Shown here piece after piece: positions 1 through 5,835 of a DNA stretch of 12,243 nt; position 1 is the stretch's first letter; the number at the start of each line of letters is the position of its first letter. This DNA is from an uncultured Eggerthellaceae bacterium (GTDB lineage Bacteria > Actinomycetota > Coriobacteriia > Coriobacteriales > Eggerthellaceae), in the NCBI GenBank assembly GCA_949450265.1, contig CASTMW010000040.1, forward strand, positions 1 through 12,243, written 5' to 3'. The position numbers and the translations under genes were made by a program. Under the pieces are notes generated by a model. The model was given only the letters and a program-made list of their open reading frames with translations. It was not told the DNA's origin and did no database searches.

Positions 1-97
1 TCTTTGGTCGCATCAAGTTGTACCGAAGCATGCCGGATCGCGCTTGAGTGTGTCGTATCGCTTTAGGTCATGTTCGCCCGACCGTATGTGTGTAGAA

Positions 98-113
98 TGT
101 TTCACGTGAAACA
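98..113. promoter_or_regulatory. parS: parS centromere site (ParB binding)
   Basis: The 16 bases TGTTTCACGTGAAACA form a perfect palindrome and match the well-known bacterial parS consensus (TGTTNCACGTGAAACA) at every position. ParB binds such sites, spreads along flanking DNA and loads condensin near the replication origin. The site is intergenic, upstream of the AP endonuclease gene. A TAGAAT hexamer at 93-98 could be a -10 box whose start point would fall inside the palindrome, but no good -35 box accompanies it. A second, truncated copy ends the window, which makes chance less likely. Confidence 0.93.
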
Positions 114-140
114 ATGGCGAAAGGCGTAGTGTTCAGAGCG

Positions 141-269
141 GCAAGGTCTGGCAAGGCTGGTCAAAAACAGGCAAGACCTGGCAAGATCTAGCAAGACCTG
201 ATAAGACCTAGTAAAACCGACAAGACTGGTAAGAGCAGGCACGAACAGGTAAGAACAGGCAAGCGTCCA
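141..269. repeat. Degenerate 10-bp tandem repeat array, helically phased
   Basis: About twelve to thirteen decamers close to GCAAGACCTG run head to tail. Units begin at 141, 151, 161, 171, 181, 191, 201 and 211 in exact 10-bp register. The register then slips by one base and continues at 220, 230, 240, 250 and 260. Three units (141, 171 and 191) are identical or nearly so, and the others carry one to four changes. An AA step recurs every 10 bp (143, 153, 163 and so on to 213), a pattern expected to bend DNA. The array lies between parS and the Shine-Dalgarno sequence of xthA. It has no coding explanation on either strand. Its function is unknown. Confidence 0.85.
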
Positions 270-281
270 AGGAGGCGGTGC

Positions 282-1073
282 ATGCGATTCATATCGTGGA
301 ACGTGAACGGCATTCGAGCGGTGCTGGGCAAGGACTTCATGGAAACGTTCACCCACTTCGACGCCGACGTGTTCGCGCTGCAAGAGACGAAATGCCAAGC
401 GGGCCAGGTGGAGCTGGACCTGCCGGGATACCACCAGTATTGGAGCTACGCCGAGAAGAAGGGCTATTCGGGCACGGCGGTGTTCTGCCGCGAAGAGCCG
501 CTGCGTGTGCTGCACGGACTGGGCATTCCGCACTTCGACTGCGAAGGGCGCATCGTGGCGTGCGAGTTCGACCGCTTCTGGTTCGTCGATTGCTATACGC
601 CCAATTCGCAGAACGAGCTGGCGCGCATTGACTACCGCATGGAGTGGGACGACGCCTTCCGCGACTTCTGCAAGGGCTTGGAAGCGGGCATGTTGCCCGA
701 CGGCACGCGCACAGCGGGCAAGCCTGTGGTCATGTGCGGCGACTTCAACGTGGCGCACCACGACATCGATCTGAAGAACCCCGGTCCGAACCGTGGCAAG
801 TCGGGCTTCAGCGACGAAGAGCGCGGCAAGATGACCGAACTGCAGGCCGCTGGCTTCGTGGACACGTTCCGCCACGTGCACCCCGATGCGACAGGCCGCT
901 ACACTTGGTGGAGCTACCTGCGCAAGGCGCGACGCACGAATGCAGGCTGGCGTATCGACTACTTCCTGGTCAGCGACAGCCTGGCGCCGCGCATTGCGAA
1001 CGCCAGCATCTACGACGAGGTGTACGGTAGCGACCATTGCCCGGTGGGGCTGGAATTAGAACTGGATGGGTGA
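282..1073 (+). CDS. xthA: Exonuclease III / AP endonuclease (ExoA/XthA family)
   Basis: This 263-residue protein is a cytoplasmic base-excision-repair enzyme that cuts DNA 5' of abasic sites and, in many relatives, removes nucleotides from 3' ends. All signature blocks of the exonuclease III fold are visible: WNVNGIRA at 6-13, LQETK at 33-37 with metal-binding E35, CYTPNSQ in the middle, GDFNVAHHDIDL with D154 and N156, WRIDYF with D226, and GSDHCP near the C-terminus with D251 and catalytic H252. Length is normal for the family. The ATG at 282 follows an AAGGAGG Shine-Dalgarno (269-275) at six bases, fixing the start. The gene stands alone behind the decamer array and parS, and is followed by folE after 71 bp. 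Known family; whether the exonuclease or endonuclease activity dominates cannot be read from sequence. Confidence 0.96.
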   Translation: MRFISWNVNGIRAVLGKDFMETFTHFDADVFALQETKCQAGQVELDLPGYHQYWSYAEKKGYSGTAVFCREEPLRVLHGLGIPHFDCEGRIVACEFDRFWFVDCYTPNSQNELARIDYRMEWDDAFRDFCKGLEAGMLPDGTRTAGKPVVMCGDFNVAHHDIDLKNPGPNRGKSGFSDEERGKMTELQAAGFVDTFRHVHPDATGRYTWWSYLRKARRTNAGWRIDYFLVSDSLAPRIANASIYDEVYGSDHCPVGLELELDG

Positions 1074-1144
1074 TCGGCTCGTTGTGGGTTGCGCGTGCGG
1101 GGTTTCCTGTGGGCGCAAGACGGCCAGTTGAATGGGAGAAGCGA

Positions 1145-1705
1145 ATGGATAAGCGCAAGATCGAAGAAGGCGTACGTCTGATCTTGGAAGGAGTGGGCGA
1201 GGACCCCGACCGCGAAGGGTTGCGCGAGACGCCAGCGCGGGTGGCGCGCATGTACGAAGAGGTGTTCGCCGGGCTGGCTGAAGACCCGACCGAGCATTTC
1301 CTGAAGACCTTCGACGAAGGACACGAGGAAATGGTGTTCGTGCGCGACATCCCCTTCTATAGCATGTGCGAGCATCATCTGGTGCCGTTCTTCGGGCATG
1401 CGCATATCGCCTATATCCCTGGGGCAAGCGGGCGCATCTGCGGTCTGTCGAAGCTAGCGCGCCTGGTCGATGCCTTCGCGAAACGCCCGCAAGTGCAGGA
1501 GCGCTTGACCACGCAGGTGGCCGACACGCTGATGGAGCAGCTGACGCCACGCGGGGCCATCGTGGTCATGGAGGCCGAGCATCTGTGCATGAGCATGCGC
1601 GGCGTGAAGAAGCCGGGCGCGCTGACCACCACCAGTGCCGTGCGCGGAGCGTTCGCCACCCATTCGGATACGCGCGCCGAAGCGCTTTCCCTGCTGCGCG
1701 GCTAG
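1145..1705 (+). CDS. folE: GTP cyclohydrolase I
   Basis: This 186-residue enzyme converts GTP to 7,8-dihydroneopterin triphosphate, the first step of folate (and in some bacteria queuosine) synthesis, as a cytoplasmic homodecamer. The zinc ligands of the family are present: C75 and H78 in SMCEHHLVPFFG and C148 in EAEHLCMSMRG, with H77 and H146 also in place. GLSKLARLVDAFAKRPQVQE and the GVKKPGA loop are typical. The reading frame is open from 1037, but homology begins only at MDKRKIEEG. The ATG at 1145 has GGGAG (1134-1138) six bases before it, so I place the start there. No other folate gene is nearby. It may be read from the xthA transcript or from its own promoter in the 71-bp gap, where no clear promoter is seen. 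Confidence 0.96.
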   Translation: MDKRKIEEGVRLILEGVGEDPDREGLRETPARVARMYEEVFAGLAEDPTEHFLKTFDEGHEEMVFVRDIPFYSMCEHHLVPFFGHAHIAYIPGASGRICGLSKLARLVDAFAKRPQVQERLTTQVADTLMEQLTPRGAIVVMEAEHLCMSMRGVKKPGALTTTSAVRGAFATHSDTRAEALSLLRG

Positions 1706-1728
1706 GCTACCGTGCCACGCATCCATCG

Positions 1729-1734
1729 TATAAT
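1729..1734 (+). promoter_or_regulatory. -10 box for the ACT-domain gene
   Basis: A perfect TATAAT sits 34 bases before the ACT-domain start codon, just after the folE stop. No recognisable TTGACA-like hexamer is found 16-18 bases upstream, so the promoter is weak or depends on an activator. Transcription would start near 1740-1742, giving a leader of about 27 bases that contains GAAAGG as the ribosome site. Confidence 0.5.
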
Positions 1735-1767
1735 GGGGCGATGCGAAACCAACCGAAAGGCTGAATC

Positions 1768-2043
1768 ATGAAATGCGTCATCTCTGTTCTGGGTAAGGAC
1801 CGCACCGGCATCGTGGCCGCAGTGGCAACCGTGCTGACCGAATGCGGCGCCAACATCGATGACATCAATCAGACCATCCTGGGCGAAGACGAGATATTCA
1901 GCATGACCATGTTGGTGACGCTGGTGCCCGAAGCAGCTGATTTCAATACCGTGCAGGAGCGCCTGAATGCCGCCGGGCGCGAGCTGGGCACACAGATAAC
2001 CATCCAGCGCGAGGACGTGTTCCGCTTCATGCATGAGATCTAA
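1768..2043 (+). CDS. Small ACT-domain regulatory protein (UPF0237 / GcvR-like)
   Basis: This 91-residue cytoplasmic protein consists almost wholly of one ACT domain, the small-molecule (often amino acid) binding fold. It opens with MKCVISVLGKDRTGIVAAVA, the usual first strand, glycine loop and helix, followed by LTECGANIDDINQTIL and FSMTMLVTL. The sequence matches the UPF0237 type of stand-alone ACT proteins. In many bacteria this gene is followed by a DUF711/UPF0210 gene; here that partner is absent and a surface-protein fragment follows instead. The start has GAAAGG (1755-1760) seven bases before it and a TATAAT box at 1729. Ligand and target are unknown. Confidence 0.9.
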   Translation: MKCVISVLGKDRTGIVAAVATVLTECGANIDDINQTILGEDEIFSMTMLVTLVPEAADFNTVQERLNAAGRELGTQITIQREDVFRFMHEI

Positions 2044-2046
2044 CGG

Positions 2047-2439
2047 TTGTTCAGCCAGGCTCCGACTGGCTGGATGCTTGGTTGCCCTTCGGCTCCGGTG
2101 CGGGTGCATCGTGGGGACAATGTCACGTTCTCGTTCAGGTCCGAGATGGACTATCGGGTGCAGCTTCAGATAGGCGATCGCATCCTTACGGGGAATGCGG
2201 GGTCTTCGTACACGCTGGAGAATATACAGGCCGATACCGAGCTTACCATTCGCTTCGTCCGGCGCGCTATCGAGGATAGCCTGATCGGCACCGATCGGGT
2301 CATCCACTGTTTGCAGTCGCTTGCCAAGACCGGGGACATCATGCCGGTGGCCATCATCGGGCTGATGGGAGTAGCGTTCGCCGCTGCGGGCATCGCGGTG
2401 CTGGCGGCCTCGCGCCGTCGCAAGTGCGCAACACGCTGA
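2047..2439 (+). pseudogene. Remnant of a sortase-anchored surface protein (LAKTG signal)
   Basis: The 130-codon open frame ends with a textbook cell-wall sorting signal: LAKTG at residues 92-96 (bases 2320-2334), a hydrophobic segment from about 100 to 121 and an SRRRK tail. LAXTG is a sortase signal known from actinobacteria. Before it, residues 17-70 read like a beta-strand repeat of surface proteins, ending SYTLENIQADTELTIRF. There is no secretion signal, no Shine-Dalgarno and only a TTG (2047) or internal ATGs as starts. It begins 3 bases after the ACT gene stop and in the same frame. I infer the 3' end of a larger anchored protein whose 5' part was lost. It could also be an expressed small protein, but without export it could not be anchored. 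Confidence 0.6.
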
Positions 2440-2451
2440 TTAGTGTCCTGG

Positions 2452-2557
2452 AGCAAAGATAGCGCCACGGCAGCCATAACGCTCCGGTGGTCAAGATAAT
2501 GCTCAACAGCAAAGATAGCGTCTCGGTGGCATAGCGCCCCGGCGGCCAAGATGCCGC
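2452..2557. repeat. Degenerate tandem duplication, 56-bp period
   Basis: Two copies lie at 2452-2502 and 2508-2557. The first 13 bases, AGCAAAGATAGCG, are identical (2452-2464 and 2508-2520). Over the whole unit about 39 of 51 aligned positions agree, with one gap, by eye. Both copies share CGG..G.CATA.CGC.CCGG.GG.CAAGAT. The element lies in non-coding DNA just after the surface-protein remnant. It may be a decayed mobile or intergenic repeat. Confidence 0.7.
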
Positions 2558-2577
2558 GAAGGAGGTCGCGGCATCTT
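2548..2577. terminator. Strong hairpin, possible terminator without U-tract
   Basis: AAGATGCCGCG (2548-2558) and CGCGGCATCTT (2567-2577) are perfect 11-bp complements around an 8-base loop, AAGGAGGT. The stem is stable enough to terminate or protect an RNA, but no run of T follows on the + strand. On the - strand the sequence after it (CCGCCGGGGCG) also lacks T. The loop contains a Shine-Dalgarno-like AGGAGG. It may end transcription from the ACT gene or be part of the repeat that overlaps it. Confidence 0.45.
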
Positions 2578-2619
2578 CAGATTGAACAAAGCAAGGAGGA
2601 AAAGCTCTTTTGTAAAGGG

Positions 2620-2676
2620 AGCGTGATGCGCATGAACCCAAGGGCGTGGGTGTTATGCCTAACTGCGCATCACGCT
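2620..2676. repeat. 13-bp perfect inverted repeat with structured loop
   Basis: AGCGTGATGCGCA (2620-2632) and TGCGCATCACGCT (2664-2676) are exact complements separated by 31 bases. Inside the loop ACCCA (2636-2640) and TGGGT (2647-2651) can pair as well. A strong AAGGAGG lies at 2593-2599, too far (26 bases) from the next ATG to serve it. No T-tract follows. Candidate non-coding RNA structure, operator or mobile-element end; I cannot assign it to a known RNA family. Confidence 0.6.
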
Positions 2677-2713
2677 GGTGCTGGGAAACACCATGGAGAA
2701 TAGTACGCGCCCA

Positions 2714-2752
2714 TCCTTAAAGTTTTCTGAAACACCGGTTTGGTTTTAAGGA
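2714..2752. promoter_or_regulatory. Inverted repeat upstream of the two-component operon
   Basis: TCCTTAAA (2714-2721) and TTTAAGGA (2745-2752) are perfect 8-bp complements separated by 23 bases. A small AAAC/GTTT stem (2730-2733, 2738-2741) lies between them. This is the most AT-rich stretch of the 500-bp gap and sits about 50 bases before a possible -10 box. It could be an operator, perhaps for the response regulator itself, but that is inference. Confidence 0.4.
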
Positions 2753-2800
2753 ACTTTTCAGGTTGCGCCCGCGCCGCGCAGCATCATCGTTTTCGCGCGC

Positions 2801-2806
2801 TAGAAT
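2801..2806 (+). promoter_or_regulatory. Possible -10 box for the response regulator operon
   Basis: TAGAAT matches five of six -10 consensus bases and lies 136 bases before the response regulator start. No convincing -35 box stands at the right distance, which would fit a promoter needing an activator bound at the inverted repeat upstream. Transcription would begin near 2813 and give a leader of about 130 bases. Confidence 0.35.
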
Positions 2807-2941
2807 GGCAGTCATGGAAGAAGCGGGTACGATGTGGGACGCCACATGCGAGTGAGGGCAGTGGCGCGCATTCGCATGAAGAAGTGGACTCACGGCAAAG
2901 GCGGCGTACCGGCGAAGGTGCCCACGGTAAAGGTGGCGAAC

Positions 2942-3628
2942 ATGCACGTTCTGATCGTTGAAGACGACGAGAGCTTGGCTGCAGCGCTAGAGAAGATCCT
3001 GCGCGACAACGGCTACGACGTAGAGACCGTCCACGACGGTCACGCTGGCTTGCAGTATGCCGAGGCTGGTGGCTACGACGTCATCATCTTGGATGTCATG
3101 TTGCCGAAGATGAACGGCTTCGAGGTGACCAGCGAACTGCGCCGCCAAGGTGTGAACACACCCATCATCTTGCTGACCGCGCGCGATTCCACCGCCGACA
3201 AGATAACCGGCCTGGACAGCGGTGCCGACGATTACATGACAAAACCGTTCAGCCCGGCCGAGCTGATGGCGCACCTGCGGGCGCTGACCCGCCGTCAAGG
3301 CGAGGTGCAGTTCGAGATGCTGGCCGAAGGCGACCTGCAGTTGTCGCTGGAAAGCTACGACCTGTCGTGCGGCGGCAAGTCCATCCGTCTGTCGTTCAAG
3401 GAGTTCAGCATCTGCAAGATCCTGATGAGCAGCCCCGGCGCCGTGGTGTCGAAGGAAACGCTGATTGACAAGGCATGGGGCGTCACTTCCAGTGCGGGCG
3501 ACAACAATGTGGAAGCCTACATCAGCTTCCTGCGCAAGAAGTTGGCGCATCTGGGCTCGCAATGCAAGATCGAGACCATCCGCAAAGCGGGCTACCGCTT
3601 CGTGGCGCAACCGGACGCGGAGCGCTAG
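2942..3628 (+). CDS. OmpR/PhoB-family response regulator
   Basis: This 228-residue cytoplasmic DNA-binding regulator is phosphorylated by the kinase encoded next. The receiver domain covers about 1-118: acidic pocket E7-D8-D9, phospho-acceptor D51 in IILDVMLPKMNG, T79 in LLTAR, Y98, and K101 in MTKPF. A linker leads to a winged-helix output domain (about 130-225) with LSFKEFSICKILMSSPGAVV, LIDKAWG and the terminal ETIRKAGYRF wing. The frame is open from 2834, but the extra 36 residues are basic and unlike the family. The ATG at 2942 begins the conserved HVLIVEDDE strand and has AAAGGTGG (2929-2936) five bases before it. The kinase gene follows after 3 bases. Target genes are unknown; mscL downstream and its own promoter are obvious candidates. 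Confidence 0.95.
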   Translation: MHVLIVEDDESLAAALEKILRDNGYDVETVHDGHAGLQYAEAGGYDVIILDVMLPKMNGFEVTSELRRQGVNTPIILLTARDSTADKITGLDSGADDYMTKPFSPAELMAHLRALTRRQGEVQFEMLAEGDLQLSLESYDLSCGGKSIRLSFKEFSICKILMSSPGAVVSKETLIDKAWGVTSSAGDNNVEAYISFLRKKLAHLGSQCKIETIRKAGYRFVAQPDAER

Positions 3629-3631
3629 CCT

Positions 3632-5014
3632 ATGCTCAAGCTGCTGCGCATCCGGTTCATCCTGATGAACATGGTGCTGGCCGCCCTGGTGCTGGTGGTG
3701 GCGTTCGGCTCGGTGTGCTACATCGACTACCAATCGCGCGTGCGCGACGTATATGACGAATTGGCGCTGACGCTGAACCAGGCGCAAAGTCCCACCGTCA
3801 GCCAGATCGAAGAGCTGCTGCCGCTGCATCGCATCGGCGAACAGGCGCAAGACGAGATGAAGGTGGCCGCTGCTGACGCATCCACCGAAGCCGGGCACGC
3901 TGCCGAAGCCAGCGCGACCGATAGCGCCCCCGACGACGCCAACCAAGATGCCACTCCCGGCCTTGAGATCGGCCGCGGTGACGAAGCGGTCATCCCCATT
4001 GCCGTCTACCTGGTGAAATCGGATGGCGTCTACACCGCGCTGGGTGACTACGCCAGCGCCTCTATCTCGCATTCTATCCTGCTGACCGCCAATAGCGAAG
4101 CCCTGGCCAGCCCCGACAACAGCGGCCTTCTGGAAGATGTGGGCCTGTTCTTCGAGCGGCGCACCACCTCCAACGGGGTGCTGATCGCCTACGCCGACGA
4201 GAGCAACGTGAACTCTTGGCAGTCGCTGGCCTGGGTGCTGGCAGGCGTGGGCGCAGGCGTGTTGGTGGCCTTCTTCTTCATCAGCATCTTCTTCAGTTGG
4301 TGGGCGCTGCGCCCGGTCCGCGCGGCATGGGACCAGCAGCAGCAGTTCGTGCAGGATGCCTCGCACGAGTTGAAGACTCCGTTGGCGGTCATCCTGGCGA
4401 ACATGGCCATCCTGCAGTCCACACCCACCTCCACGGTGGCCGAGCAGGCGCAGTGGGTGGAGAGCACACAGACCGAAGCCGAGCGCATGCGCGCGCTGGT
4501 GAACGACATGCTGGATCTGGCGCGGCCCGAGGACGTGGCGCGCGCTGAGGTGGTGCAGGTGTCCGTGGATCTGAGCGACCTGGTGCAGACCGAGGTGCTG
4601 CAATTCGAGTCCGTCGCCTTCGAGGGTGGCGTGACGCTGGAGAGCGACCTGGCAGAAGGCGTGGCGGTGCTGGGCGTCTCCGATCGCCTGCAGCGCATGG
4701 TGGGTACACTGATCGACAACGCCTGCAAGTACGCCAACGATGGCGGCCAGGTGGACGTGGAGCTGACGCGCTCGCGCACCCATGCGTACCTGACGGTGGC
4801 GAACACTGGCGCTCCCATCCCGCCCGAGGACCTTCCGCACGTCTTCGACCGCTTCTATCGTGCGGATAAGGCGCGCACGTCGGGCAAGGGCGGCTACGGT
4901 CTAGGGCTGGCCATCGCGCGCGAAATAGCACGGGAGCACAACGGCGACATTACAGTTGCCAGTTCTGAAGCGGAAGGGACCGCCTTCAAAGTAAAACTAC
5001 CTCTCATGGACTGA
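3632..5014 (+). CDS. Membrane sensor histidine kinase
   Basis: This 460-residue kinase is the partner of the regulator encoded 3 bases upstream. A first membrane segment (about 9-28) and a second (about 199-222) enclose an extracellular sensor region of roughly 170 residues. In that region residues 78-110 are a low-complexity Ala/Asp/Thr-rich stretch. The H-box FVQDASHELKTPL carries the phospho-acceptor H245. The HATPase domain has the N-box LIDNACKYA (N363), DRFYRADKAR and GKGGYGLGLAIA. The membrane exit is followed directly by ALRPVRAAWDQQQQFVQ and the H-box, so a normal HAMP linker of about 50 residues is missing. The start ATG has only GCGGAG ten bases before it; translation is probably coupled to the regulator. 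The signal sensed is unknown. Confidence 0.94.
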   Translation: MLKLLRIRFILMNMVLAALVLVVAFGSVCYIDYQSRVRDVYDELALTLNQAQSPTVSQIEELLPLHRIGEQAQDEMKVAAADASTEAGHAAEASATDSAPDDANQDATPGLEIGRGDEAVIPIAVYLVKSDGVYTALGDYASASISHSILLTANSEALASPDNSGLLEDVGLFFERRTTSNGVLIAYADESNVNSWQSLAWVLAGVGAGVLVAFFFISIFFSWWALRPVRAAWDQQQQFVQDASHELKTPLAVILANMAILQSTPTSTVAEQAQWVESTQTEAERMRALVNDMLDLARPEDVARAEVVQVSVDLSDLVQTEVLQFESVAFEGGVTLESDLAEGVAVLGVSDRLQRMVGTLIDNACKYANDGGQVDVELTRSRTHAYLTVANTGAPIPPEDLPHVFDRFYRADKARTSGKGGYGLGLAIAREIAREHNGDITVASSEAEGTAFKVKLPLMD

Positions 5015-5045
5015 TACAGCGCGGCCCTCACCTTCCCGGTCCCAT

Positions 5046-5064
5046 GGTCGCGCAAGACGCGACC
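5046..5064 (+). promoter_or_regulatory. Hairpin in the mscL leader, next to its ribosome site
   Basis: GGTCGCG (5046-5052) and CGCGACC (5058-5064) are perfect 7-bp complements with a 5-base loop. The stem ends three bases before the AGGGAGG Shine-Dalgarno (5067-5073) of mscL. Only two T follow, so it is a poor terminator. It could attenuate readthrough from the kinase gene or affect ribosome access. Confidence 0.5.
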
Positions 5065-5077
5065 TTAGGGAGGCATC

Positions 5078-5548
5078 ATGAAAGGCAAAGGGCTGGCAAG
5101 CGAATTCAAGGAGTTCATCAACCGCGGCAACGTGATGGACATGGCAGTAGGCATCATCGTGGGCGCCGCATTCACGGCCATCGTGACGGCGCTGGTGGAC
5201 TACATCATCACCCCGCTGATCTACCTGCTGACCGGCGGCAGCGGCACCAACGTGTCGGGCTTGCGCATCCCGGTGGGCGGCGACCAGTTCATCGATTTCG
5301 GCGCGTTCATCGGCGCTATCCTGAACTTCCTCATCATCGCGTTCTGTGTGTTCCTCATCGTGAAGGCGTTCAACAAGATGAAGGACGGCAGCGTGCGCAT
5401 CCCGGGACGGCAGGGCCACAAGACCGTGGAGCATGCGCCGGTGTGCCCTTTCTGCAAGGAAGAGGTGAACGTGGGCGCCACGCGCTGCTATCATTGCGCG
5501 GCTGACCTGCCCGAAGTGGCCGAAGTCACGGTGGAAGTGGTGGAATAG
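5078..5548 (+). CDS. mscL: Large-conductance mechanosensitive channel with zinc ribbon
   Basis: MscL opens a wide pore when membrane tension rises and lets solutes escape during hypo-osmotic shock. The channel part covers about 1-105: an amphipathic N-terminus (EFKEFINRGNVMDMAVGIIVG), TM1 (about 20-46), an extracellular loop with the glycine-rich GGSGTNVSGLRIP and FIDFGAF, then TM2 (about 77-98). Homologues usually end near 130-150 residues with a short helix bundle. Here residues 121-142 add a four-cysteine zinc ribbon, CPFC and CYHC (C123, C126, C137, C140), and an acidic tail. AGGGAGG lies four bases before the ATG. The gene follows the sensor kinase by 63 bp in the same direction and may belong to its operon or regulon. 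Confidence 0.95.
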   Translation: MKGKGLASEFKEFINRGNVMDMAVGIIVGAAFTAIVTALVDYIITPLIYLLTGGSGTNVSGLRIPVGGDQFIDFGAFIGAILNFLIIAFCVFLIVKAFNKMKDGSVRIPGRQGHKTVEHAPVCPFCKEEVNVGATRCYHCAADLPEVAEVTVEVVE

Positions 5549-5835
5549 GCGCATGAGCGGCTCGAACGACCCCGATGACCGGCATGCTGCGGTAACAAGA
5601 CGTTGCGGTCAGCGAAGAAAAAATCACAATATAAGGTATATTCTCGCGCACATTCGCTGCGGTTAGGGTACTATGGAAAAGGTCGCGGGCAAACACCGTC
5701 TCAAACATTCCAGGCCCGCTGCTTTTTCGATCTTTCGCTTTGGGAGGGGTCGGTATTTCCTTACCACACGCGGGACAACAGGGTCATTATGCACACCGTC
5801 TTGCCATCCTATACCTGTGATTCGAGCGCGTCCCT
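5549..5835 (+). other. Intergenic region with weak hairpin and T-run
   Basis: No convincing gene lies here. GCGGGC (5685-5690) can pair with GCCCGC (5714-5719) across a 23-base loop, and TGCTTTTT follows, so a weak terminator or attenuator is possible. AT-rich DNA around 5617-5642 contains TATAAG and TATATT, and TACTAT lies at 5669-5674. These are possible -10 boxes without good -35 partners. A 16-codon frame starting at ATG 5789 ends in an ATGA overlap with the next gene's start (5836), a possible leader peptide, but it lacks a good ribosome site. Confidence 0.4.

Noticed and set aside
141..269. CRISPR array
   Set aside because: The units are 10 bp, contiguous and degenerate; there are no spacers and no cas genes nearby.
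1037..1144. 36-residue N-terminal extension of folE
   Set aside because: It overlaps the end of xthA, has no homology to the family, and the internal ATG at 1145 has a proper ribosome site.
2626..2703. 25-codon frame starting MRMNPRAWVL
   Set aside because: The AAGGAGG at 2593-2599 is 26 bases away, too far to start it, and the frame runs through the inverted repeat arms.
2630..2712. Resemblance to the 3' part of a 5S rRNA (GGTGCTGGG ... GGAGAATAGTACGC)
   Set aside because: The matching 5' strand of helix I and the conserved 5S core are not present upstream, so the likeness is probably chance.
2834..2941. 36-residue N-terminal extension of the response regulator
   Set aside because: Receiver domains start at the HVLIVEDDE strand; the ATG at 2942 has its own Shine-Dalgarno and the extension is a basic, low-information stretch.
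2987..4840. 617-codon open frame on the - strand
   Set aside because: It lies antisense to the response regulator and kinase, whose domains are unmistakable. The translation is His/Gln/Arg-rich without motifs, typical of GC-rich shadow frames.
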